DNA from: an uncultured bacterium
GTDB lineage: Bacteria > Bacillota > Clostridia > Oscillospirales > Acutalibacteraceae
Assembly: GCA_905215855.1 (NCBI GenBank)
Contig: CAJMRT010000070.1
Coordinates: 1 to 6,516, forward strand
DNA: 6,516 nt
Reading direction: 5' to 3'
Shown here: positions 1 to 4,992 of the stretch, one piece after another
How positions within the stretch are numbered: position 1 is the stretch's first letter
Layout: every line of letters begins with the position of its first letter
Notes under the pieces: model-generated
Told to the model about the DNA's origin: nothing
Seen by the model: the letters and a program-made list of their open reading frames with translations, nothing else
The model's database searches: none
Made by a program: the position numbers and the translations under genes

Positions 1-417
1 TATTTCAAATGTTCTTCCCGTAAAAAGTGTCGCAAGGTCAGAGCTTAACAGAAAAGCATTTGACCCCGTGATATAAATATCATATTTTTCAGACGCATGA
101 AGTCCGTTGATGGCTTTTTCAAAGTTATTGCACATCTGGATCTCATCTATCATAACCACGTTTTCACAACCGATTTTATAATTATTGTTGATGTAATCAT
201 ATAAAGACTTATATTCGGTCAGTTCTTCATATTCGGGCATATTAAAGTTGATGTGTATAATGTTGATATCAGGATCATTCTGCAAAAGATGTGTTTTTAA
301 CGCTTCAAGTAGCTTTGATTTGCCTGAACGCCGAACGCCTGTGATAACCTTGATATCGGGTGTTCCAACAACACTCAATATTTTATCAAGATAGTTCATT
401 CGATTTATCAGTTTCAT
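1..417 (-). CDS. AAA_14/DUF4143-type ATPase, N-terminal part (runs off window)
   Basis: Reading the minus strand from the ATG at 417 gives 139 open codons with no stop, so the gene continues beyond base 1. The protein has a Walker A loop, TGVRRSGKS (residues 26-34), a Walker B strand followed by acidic residues, VVMIDEIQ (87-94), and a sensor-like strand, ITGSN (116-120), followed by LFTGR. This series is characteristic of the AAA_14 domain that usually precedes a DUF4143 C-terminal domain in proteins of about 400 residues, so about one third is present. These ATPases are widespread in gut Firmicutes and Bacteroidetes; their cellular role is not settled, and the C-terminal half cannot be seen here. 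The start is supported by a strong promoter 24 bases upstream and a modest ribosome site (GGGACGG). Family assignment is firm; function is not. Confidence 0.9.
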   Translation of the reverse strand, partial: MKLINRMNYLDKILSVVGTPDIKVITGVRRSGKSKLLEALKTHLLQNDPDINIIHINFNMPEYEELTEYKSLYDYINNNYKIGCENVVMIDEIQMCNNFEKAINGLHASEKYDIYITGSNAFLLSSDLATLFTGRTFEI

Positions 418-440
418 ATCATATCACCGTCCCTAAAAGC

Positions 441-469
441 ATTATAACACATTTATTTCCCAAAATCAA
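441..469 (-). promoter_or_regulatory. Sigma-A promoter of the AAA_14 ATPase gene
   Basis: On the minus strand the -35 box TTGATT (469-464) is separated by exactly 17 bases from a perfect -10 box TATAAT (446-441), preceded by an extended -10 TG. Transcription should begin near 434, giving a leader of under 20 bases before the ATG at 417. The -35 box and the first part of the spacer lie inside one arm of an inverted repeat, so the promoter is probably repressible. Confidence 0.85.
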
Positions 470-493
470 TATGTTTTTTGATTTTGGGAAATA
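454..493. repeat. Perfect 16-bp inverted repeat over the ATPase promoter (operator candidate)
   Basis: The arms TATTTCCCAAAATCAA (454-469) and TTGATTTTGGGAAATA (478-493) are perfect inverse complements with an 8-base spacer. The proximal arm covers the -35 box and part of the spacer of the ATPase promoter. Neither side has a T-run, and the repeat lies upstream of the expected ATPase transcript start, so it is better explained as a protein binding site than as a terminator. No regulator gene for it is identifiable in the window. Confidence 0.8.
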
Positions 494-563
494 GAATTAT
501 TGAACTGATATATAGTATGCCCTATTTCACTGAGGGTAATCACAGTAAAACAACAATGTCATT

Positions 564-598
564 ATAATCATTCTGTTTCTGCAAAACAGAACGATTAT
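564..598 (-). terminator. Hairpin at the stop of the DUF6076-like gene, probable terminator
   Basis: Arms 564-578 and 584-598 form a 15-bp stem with a 5-base loop. The one imperfect pair (570/592) is a G-U wobble in the minus-strand RNA but an A-C mismatch in plus-strand RNA, so the structure fits minus-strand transcription. It starts within the TAA stop of the upstream gene. The downstream side lacks a clean U-tract, so termination may be weak, or the stem may instead protect the 3' end. Confidence 0.6.
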
Positions 599-1650
599 CT
601 TTTATACTGCTCATCCTTGATCTTCTCACACAATTCTTCAGCAAAATTCTCAATATCAACAGTCATCTGCCAAATCTGATGCTTGTATTCCCGAAGCTTC
701 GTATCTGGGCTGTCATCATTAACGCTGTTTTTCAAAGCAAGAGCCTTTTTGCGTGATTCCTTGAAATATTCATCAAATTCAGCCAGCTTGTCCGGATCCT
801 TTTTGAGTTTACGTTTCAGATTGTTTCCGGTGGTATAAAAAATGTCATAGGTGCGCTGAACACTGCTCTTTGCATTTCTTTCACGAACTTCCTTTGTCCA
901 TTCGTTCTTGTTTGCAAGTCTGCACTCGTCAGAGCAGAAGTTGCTTTCTGTCTGCTTACCCTTTACAACGAGTTTATGGCATATCGGGCAGTTTGTAATA
1001 ATACGGTTTGACTGTTTGAGAATATCGCAGTAAATACGAAGAACAGCAAGAAAAGAATCCTCAGCCACATAACCCGTCTGCCACGTTCCATTGTTGTGGG
1101 TGTAGTAAACGTGAATTGTCAGATCGGTAGGGGCATCGTTGAGTTGCTCGGGAATATTCCAATACCTCACATTGCTGTTATCAAGCGTGGGAAGATTACG
1201 AAATGGCAGCAGCATATCTGATACACAGGTGTTGAACTGCGACCCGAAGCGAGCAGCAGATTTTTTCATAGAAGATGTGAGCAGATGCCACTCTGCACTC
1301 AACGTCTTGTGGTTGTATTCATAGTTTGTCAGAATTGAAAATATCATAAAGTTAAGGATCATGTTGCCCTTGCCGGAATTGCCATAGATTTCGGTGAGGG
1401 CATTTTTGTATTCTTCCGCAGACTTGTTGCCTTGCCCTTCGCTGATTATCCCACAAAGACCATTTGAACATTCAGCCATAATGTCCATTCTGCTGTCGCA
1501 ATCACCTTTGGCAAGCTCATTCATATCTTCAACAAGGCTGCCGAGCTTACGGGTGCGTATATCAATTTCATCGGATAGGATATCCATAGTAAAGTAGCTT
1601 TTGAGATTTTCGGGGCTACCGATAGCAATAATTTCTCTTTCATTCGGCAC
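595..1650 (-). CDS. DUF6076-like protein with a CxxC/CxxxC zinc finger
   Basis: The frame encodes at least 351 residues. The C-terminal half contains a four-cysteine site, CPIC (221-224) and CSDEC (239-243), in the arrangement C-x2-C-x14-C-x3-C, followed by a basic segment (about 245-303) and a predicted helical tail. This resembles the zinc-binding motif of DUF6076 and CGNR-type proteins, common in clostridial accessory regions. The N-terminal 200 residues have no motif I recognise. No signal peptide or membrane segment is evident, so a cytoplasmic, possibly nucleic-acid-binding protein is inferred. The start given is GTG at 1650, the only canonical start in frame, but it lacks a convincing ribosome site. 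The frame stays open upstream to a stop at 1752-1750, and the upstream residues (KAAIGVSFD) read like real protein. A strong Shine-Dalgarno/ATG pair lies at 1713-1698 in another frame, so a 5' frameshift is possible. It is transcribed divergently from the HTH/partition genes. Confidence 0.75.
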   Translation of the reverse strand: MPNEREIIAIGSPENLKSYFTMDILSDEIDIRTRKLGSLVEDMNELAKGDCDSRMDIMAECSNGLCGIISEGQGNKSAEEYKNALTEIYGNSGKGNMILNFMIFSILTNYEYNHKTLSAEWHLLTSSMKKSAARFGSQFNTCVSDMLLPFRNLPTLDNSNVRYWNIPEQLNDAPTDLTIHVYYTHNNGTWQTGYVAEDSFLAVLRIYCDILKQSNRIITNCPICHKLVVKGKQTESNFCSDECRLANKNEWTKEVRERNAKSSVQRTYDIFYTTGNNLKRKLKKDPDKLAEFDEYFKESRKKALALKNSVNDDSPDTKLREYKHQIWQMTVDIENFAEELCEKIKDEQYKR

Positions 1651-1697
1651 ATCAAAGCTAACCCCGATAGCAGCTTTGCATCTATGTTTCTTATGTT

Positions 1698-1713
1698 CAT
1701 TCAGTGTTCTCCC
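1698..1713 (-). promoter_or_regulatory. Shine-Dalgarno and ATG out of frame with the DUF6076-like gene
   Basis: On the minus strand GGGAGA (1713-1708) stands 7 bases before an ATG (1700-1698), ideal spacing. That ATG opens a frame of 59 codons ending at 1521 (start MNIRNIDAKLL) which is not the zinc-finger frame. It is either the true start of that gene followed by a frameshift, or the start of a short upstream overlapping peptide. Confidence 0.5.
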
Positions 1714-1761
1714 ATCATTTGTATATCTTTTTGATTGTGTATTGTATCTCTAATATGTATT

Positions 1762-1790
1762 ATTATACCATAATCAGACCAATATGTCAA
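1762..1790 (-). promoter_or_regulatory. Consensus sigma-A promoter of the DUF6076-like gene
   Basis: The minus strand carries a perfect -35 TTGACA (1790-1785), a 17-base spacer and a perfect -10 TATAAT (1767-1762), with an extended -10 TG just upstream. Transcription should begin near 1755, about 55 bases before the Shine-Dalgarno/ATG at 1700. This should be a strong promoter unless repressed. Confidence 0.9.
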
Positions 1791-1793
1791 TTC

Positions 1794-1850
1794 CAATCAG
1801 TAAAATCAATCAGTCCTTATGTGATTGATAGGTCATTGTCATTCGATTGG
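1794..1850. repeat. CAATCA/TGATTG repeat cluster between divergent promoters (operator candidate)
   Basis: CAATCAGT occurs as a direct repeat at 1794-1801 and 1807-1814, 13 bp apart, and AATCAG also occurs at 1772-1777. The second copy forms a perfect 8-bp inverted repeat, ATCAATCA (1805-1812) with TGATTGAT (1822-1829), separated by 9 bases. CCAATC (1793-1798) and GATTGG (1845-1850) add a wider inverted pair. The cluster lies between the minus-strand and plus-strand promoters, where a shared regulator such as the adjacent HTH protein could bind; that link is inference. Confidence 0.5.
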
Positions 1851-1870
1851 TATGCGGTAACACTACTATT

Positions 1871-1900
1871 TTCAGCATTTGGCGAAAATTGATGTATAAT
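1871..1900 (+). promoter_or_regulatory. Probable promoter of the HTH-ParM-ParR operon
   Basis: A perfect -10 box TATAAT lies at 1895-1900. The best -35 match, TTCAGC (1871-1876), is 18 bases upstream and weak, so this promoter may need activation. The expected start near 1907 gives a leader of about 27 bases ending in the AGGAGG site at 1920-1925. Confidence 0.6.
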
Positions 1901-1933
1901 TGAATCATCAAAAGCAGAAAGGAGGCTTAAAGC

Positions 1934-2131
1934 ATGAATGAGAATTTGAAACACACTTCCGAAATTCTCTCCGCAAAGGACTTGCAGGATATGGGATTCT
2001 CCCGTTCAATGTCATACACACTGTTTAACAGAACCGATGTTCCCGTTATACGCATTGGCAAGCGTAAGTTCATAAGGCGTGAGAAATTCCTTGAATGGAT
2101 TGCGGAGCTGGAGAGAAGCAATGAAAATTAA
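1934..2131 (+). CDS. Excisionase-like HTH_17 DNA-binding protein
   Basis: This 65-residue protein is almost entirely one winged helix-turn-helix of the HTH_17/excisionase type. LSAKDLQDMGFSRSMSYTLF (12-31) forms the helix-turn-helix, VIRIGKRKFIRRE (38-50) the wing with its basic residues, and KFLEWI (51-56) the closing helix. Such proteins act as recombination directionality factors for tyrosine integrases or as small transcription regulators. No integrase is visible here, and the position at the head of an operon with parM and parR makes a regulatory role at least as likely. The start is secure: AGGAGG (1920-1925) stands 8 bases before the ATG. The stop is TAA, and the next gene begins 34 bases downstream with its own ribosome site. 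Confidence 0.85.
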   Translation: MNENLKHTSEILSAKDLQDMGFSRSMSYTLFNRTDVPVIRIGKRKFIRREKFLEWIAELERSNEN

Positions 2132-2165
2132 CCCCTAAAAAATTACTTCAAAGGAGAAGAAGCGA

Positions 2166-3107
2166 ATGATAAAATTCAATGACACTTTCATCATCGGCAT
2201 CGACCACGGCTACTGAAATCTCAAAACAGCCAATACGGTTACTCCATCGGGTGTAAAGATCCACGAGTCTGAACCGCCATTCAAGAAGGACGTGCTGGAG
2301 TATGACGGAAAGTATATTTGCATCGGCGAGAACCACAAGTTTTTCGTGGACGATAAGACAGCTGATATGGACAATTACTACCTTACACTTTACGGTATCG
2401 CACAGGAATTATCCCTTGCAGGAATTACAGAAAGCCACGTTCATCTGGCAGTGGGGCTTCCGCTTATGTGGTATTCGAAACAGCGTGAGAGCTTTGCCAA
2501 GTATCTCAGGCAGAATGAATATGTGGAGTTTGCGTATAACGGCAAAATCTATCATATCCACATTGACAGCATTTCTGTTTATCCGCAGGGATATTGTGCG
2601 GTTTATGACAAGCTCAAGGACATGGGCGGTATCAATATGATCGCAGACATCGGGAACGGCACTATGAACATTTTGAAGGTCATTGACCATAAGTGCATCA
2701 TCGACAGCTGCCGTACCGAAAAGCTGGGAGTTGAGAAGTGTGTTTTCAGAATACGCAATGCCGTTATGAATAAATTTTATGAAGGTATTGACGAGAGCAT
2801 TATCACAAAGTTTTTCAGAAACGAAGAGCAGGAGCTTCCCGAAGAATACAGAAAGGTTATGGAAAGCTGCACAGCCGATTACTGTTCGGACATTCTTGCA
2901 GCTCTGTACAATAACGAGTACAATTCAAAGCTGATGAAGCTGTATGTGGTGGGCGGCGGAGCAATCGTCATGAGCAATCACAATACCAATCCCCCAAGCA
3001 CAACGTTCATCACAGATATTTGTGCAAACGCAAAGGGATATGAATTTCAGGCAAAGAGAAATCTGAGGAAGTGTGCAGATGGTAAAGACAACAAATCTCA
3101 GACTTAA
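2166..3107 (+). pseudogene. ParM/StbA-family actin-like ATPase interrupted by in-frame TGA at codon 17
   Basis: From ATG 2166, with GGAG (2153-2156) nine bases upstream, the frame reads IIGIDHGY, then TGA (2214-2216), then NLKTAN. It then stays open to TAA at 3105-3107, a full length of 313 positions normal for ParM-type plasmid actins. Actin-fold signatures are phosphate-1 (9-23, interrupted), VGLPLMWY (96-103), phosphate-2 ADIGNGTMNI (160-169) and adenosine loop VVGGGA (261-266). Relatives have glycine at the interrupted position (HGYGN), so GGA to TGA by one substitution is the simplest explanation. ParM filaments bound by ParR push plasmid copies apart before division. A restart at GTG 2292 would give 271 residues without phosphate-1 and has a badly spaced ribosome site, so it is unlikely to be an active ATPase. 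The parR start overlaps the 3' end by 29 bases. Recent nonsense mutation, sequencing error and readthrough cannot be told apart here. Confidence 0.8.
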
Positions 3108-3441
3108 TCTTGACAAGCCGGATCACCGAAAGGCGTATGACATTCTGAAAAGCTCCGATATGAGCCATACAAAAACTATCGTTGCTGCACTTATTTCATT
3201 TTCCGAAAATGAAGAAAAGCGCAAACATCTCTTTGACGGAATCAGAAAAATTGTCAGAGAGGAGATAAGTGCAGTTTTTGAAAATGCGGATATTGTGCAG
3301 GAGAACATTTCCGAGAAATCTATAATTTCTGCAAAAGCTTCCGAAAGTGAAAATGCGAAAAACGATAATTCCGAAAATTCCGCAGATGCCTATTATGATG
3401 AAAATGAAGATTACGTCGATGATGATTTTCTGAATATGTGA
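3079..3441 (+). CDS. ParR-like centromere-binding partition protein
   Basis: The 120-residue protein begins with RLNLDKPDHRKAYDIL (8-23), the N-terminal pattern of clostridial ParR-like adaptor proteins, and continues into a predicted helical segment to about 70. In ParMRC systems this part forms a dimer that binds repeated centromere DNA. The C-terminal part (88-118) is low-complexity and very acidic, rich in Asp, Glu, Asn and Ser; in ParR the C-terminus contacts the ParM filament, so the tail may serve that purpose. ATG 3079 is preferred over GTG 3073 because GAGGAA (3065-3070) is 8 bases upstream. The gene overlaps parM by 29 bases, indicating coupled translation. It ends in TGA, the only TGA terminator among the genes here, with an in-frame TAA at 3460. 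Confidence 0.8.
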   Translation: MVKTTNLRLNLDKPDHRKAYDILKSSDMSHTKTIVAALISFSENEEKRKHLFDGIRKIVREEISAVFENADIVQENISEKSIISAKASESENAKNDNSENSADAYYDENEDYVDDDFLNM

Positions 3442-3454
3442 GATTTTAGGTTGT

Positions 3455-3692
3455 TGGTATAACTTTTCTCATAGTGGTATGACTTCAATATCCCGATGTT
3501 TTGATATAAGCATTAAAAACAGGCTGAAATGTAGCTGAAAAGTTGGTATCGGAACAAGGGATAATTGAAGCCAATCGGAATGTGGTGCTGATATGGGGCA
3601 GAAATGAAGCTGAAAATGTGGTATGAATTATTCCCCATATTAACGCTGAAAACGTAAGCAGTATCAATTTTCAAATGTTTTGAAGCTGAAAA
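3455..3692 (+). repeat. Interspersed short repeats, candidate centromere (parC) or iteron array
   Basis: This is the core of a 295-base stretch without a gene (3442-3736). GCTGAAA occurs at 3523, 3534, 3609, 3645 and 3685, the last four as GCTGAAAA; TGGTAT occurs at 3455, 3475, 3544 and 3619, with a related CAGTAT near 3659. Two composite units, AGCTGAAAAGTTGGTAT (3533-3549) and AGCTGAAAATGTGGTAT (3608-3624), match at 15 of 17 positions. All copies point the same way. Directly repeated short sites beside parM/parR are what ParR binds as a centromere, though in classical systems these lie upstream of parM. An alternative is binding by the downstream HTH/coiled-coil protein or use as replication iterons. 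Confidence 0.6.
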
Positions 3693-3723
3693 TCAAAACA
3701 GTAAAGTGGCATTAGCTTCAAAA
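3678..3723 (+). repeat. 10-bp inverted repeat upstream of the coiled-coil gene
   Basis: TTTTGAAGCT (3678-3687) and AGCTTCAAAA (3714-3723) are perfect inverse complements with a 26-base spacer, ending just before the ribosome site of the next gene. The left arm overlaps the last GCTGAAAA repeat. It could be an operator for the HTH protein encoded immediately downstream, or an RNA stem in its leader. Confidence 0.5.
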
Positions 3724-3736
3724 AGGCAGGTGAAAT

Positions 3737-4513
3737 ATGAGGATCAGCGAGTTTTGCAAAAAATTCAATGTTACCCATCAGGCGGTACATGACAAAATGA
3801 AAAATCATGCTGCAGAGCTGGAGGGGCATATCACGAAAGACGAGAGAAATGTACTTGACCTCGATCCCTTTGCAGTGGAGCTTCTGAAACCCAGGCGTGC
3901 GACCTACAAGGCTCTCGAAGAACATAATTCATATCTGGAAAATATCTATAAAGAAACAGTTTCGGAGAATGAGCAGCTTCGGGAAGAACGTGATAAATTG
4001 GCTTCAAAAACAGCCGATTCCGATGCCATTATTGAGTTCATGAGCAAGCAGGTCAAGGAATATGCAGACGAAAATGCCAATCTAAAAAATCAAAATGCAG
4101 AGTATCAGAGTAAACTGTATGAAGCAAATAGGCTTAACAGACAGTATGAAACAAAATGCAGTGAGGAAAACGAAGCACACGAATCGGAAATTGCACGGTT
4201 GACTGCTGAGGTCGAAAAGCTGAATGAAAGGATCAAGTGTTCCAACGATAAAAATAATGAACAGTGGAAAAAGCTGCAGGAAAACAGAGTGGAGATCTCT
4301 AACCTTAATATGGACGTTGCCAAGAGAGATGATGAGATAGTAATGCTTCGTAAAGAAATTGAGGATCTGAAAGCTAAGCTTCAGAAATATGAGGATAAGC
4401 AGTCTGCAAAACAGGACGCATCGAAACAGAACAGCACGAAAAAGTCCTTATTCGGACGTAAAAAATCGCATATCTGCAAGTCTTGCAAATATGTGCAGGT
4501 TGCTTGCGGATAA
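3737..4513 (+). CDS. HTH plus long coiled-coil protein, KfrA-like architecture
   Basis: The 258-residue protein starts with a helix-turn-helix-like segment, RISEFCKKFNVTHQAVHDKM (2-21), followed by a short basic region (51-55, KPRRA). Residues 57-223 form an uninterrupted charged heptad-rich coiled coil, and the tail is basic (224-243, ending FGRKK). This architecture recalls KfrA of broad-host-range plasmids and DUF536-type proteins of Firmicute plasmids, which bind DNA by the N-terminus and act in plasmid stability or as organising proteins; the similarity is architectural, not a proven orthology. The last 15 residues add an odd His/Cys cluster (H245, C247, C250, C257) encoded by a palindromic stretch. 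Ribosome bases AGG (3728-3730), with a second AAAGG at 3722-3726, precede the ATG. Lying between the partition cassette with its repeats and the mobilization genes, it may bind one of these DNA regions. Confidence 0.7.
   Translation: MRISEFCKKFNVTHQAVHDKMKNHAAELEGHITKDERNVLDLDPFAVELLKPRRATYKALEEHNSYLENIYKETVSENEQLREERDKLASKTADSDAIIEFMSKQVKEYADENANLKNQNAEYQSKLYEANRLNRQYETKCSEENEAHESEIARLTAEVEKLNERIKCSNDKNNEQWKKLQENRVEISNLNMDVAKRDDEIVMLRKEIEDLKAKLQKYEDKQSAKQDASKQNSTKKSLFGRKKSHICKSCKYVQVACG
4469..4493. repeat. 25-bp imperfect palindrome at the end of the coiled-coil gene
   Basis: CATAT-C-TGCAAG (4469-4480) is mirrored around T4481 by CTTGCA-A-ATATG (4482-4493); 11 of 12 pairs match. It encodes the Cys-containing tail of the coiled-coil protein. 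A further GCTTGC (4502-4507) pairs with GCAAGC (4562-4567). There is no following T-run, so a DNA-protein binding site, perhaps part of the transfer origin, is more likely than a terminator. Confidence 0.5.
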
Positions 4514-4661
4514 TGGAGAAATTTGCATGATTTTTACGAAAGGAGTGTCTGCTATGATTTAGCAAGCATAGAATTTGTGTACCTAAATTCAGCGGCTTTC
4601 GCCGGTACAGACGGTATAGCCGATATATAAGCATATACATACAAGACAGGTAGGTGATTTA
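4514..4661 (+). other. Non-coding leader of mobC, expected oriT location
   Basis: These 148 bases lie directly upstream of mobC and the relaxase, where many mobilizable elements keep the origin of transfer. Visible structure is a small stem CGGC/GCCG (4593-4596 with 4601-4604), an alternative pairing CGGCT/AGCCG (4593-4597 with 4618-4622), and a direct repeat CGGTA (4603-4607 and 4612-4616). A well-spaced Shine-Dalgarno AAAGGAG (4539-4545) precedes ATG-ATT-TAG (4554-4562), a two-codon frame. I do not recognise a known nic sequence, so the oriT call rests on position and structure only. Confidence 0.4.
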
Positions 4662-4991
4662 ATGAACAGAAACATAGTTATGAAATTCCGAGCGACAGAG
4701 GAAGAAGCGGCTGAGATCAGGCGGAAAGCCGCTGCCGCAGGAATGAACATCAGCAGATTTTTGAGAACGTCCGCCGTGAAAAGTCAGGTGGTGCTTTACA
4801 ACACCGCCGACATTTACGGACTCCGTTCCGATCTCAGGCGTATCGGAAACAACATCAATCAGATCGCTATGGTGGCAAATTCAAACAGGTCGGTGTATTT
4901 GTCCGATGTCAGGGAGCTGCGAAAACAGCTTAATGAAATGAGCATCAGCATTGCCGAGCATCTTAAACCGCTGTCATACGAGGTGCTGTAA
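4662..4991 (+). CDS. mobC: MobC-like relaxosome accessory protein
   Basis: The 109-residue protein opens with NIVMKFRATEEEAAEIR (4-20) and GMNISRFLRTSAV (27-39), the strand-helix-helix pattern of a ribbon-helix-helix DNA-binding domain. The core LRSDLRRIGNNINQIAMVAN (54-73) is the hallmark of MobC proteins. A helix with regular charged residues (77-100) follows. MobC proteins bind oriT and help the relaxase melt and nick DNA at the start of conjugative transfer. The start follows AGGTAGGTG (4648-4656). The TAA stop lies one base before the relaxase GTG start, and the relaxase ribosome site is inside the last mobC codons, so the two proteins should be made together. Confidence 0.9.
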   Translation: MNRNIVMKFRATEEEAAEIRRKAAAAGMNISRFLRTSAVKSQVVLYNTADIYGLRSDLRRIGNNINQIAMVANSNRSVYLSDVRELRKQLNEMSISIAEHLKPLSYEVL

Positions 4992-4992
4992 T

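Noticed and set aside
454..493. The 16-bp inverted repeat as a rho-independent terminator
   Set aside because: There is no T-run on either side, the stem is AT-rich, and one arm contains the -35 box of a strong promoter, so an operator is the better reading.
2409..2690. Minus-strand 93-codon open frame opposite the ParM-like gene
   Set aside because: It is antisense to conserved actin-fold motifs and has no supporting signals.
2214..3441. Genome-wide reading of TGA as glycine
   Set aside because: The relaxase, coiled-coil, zinc-finger and mobC frames contain no in-frame TGA, and parR appears to end in TGA; one interrupted codon is better explained by mutation, error or local suppression.
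3561..3595. Promoter TTGAAG-18-TGATAT for the coiled-coil gene
   Set aside because: Both boxes match the consensus poorly and the spacing is long; the evidence is too weak to list.
3442..3736. CRISPR array
   Set aside because: The repeats are under 20 bp, irregularly spaced and inexact, and no cas genes are present.
4951..4992. Relaxase start at 4951
   Set aside because: The extra 14 residues overlap mobC and are unlike the family N-terminus, whereas GTG 4993 has a well-spaced GAGGTG site and gives MAYVKHTAIHTTPK.
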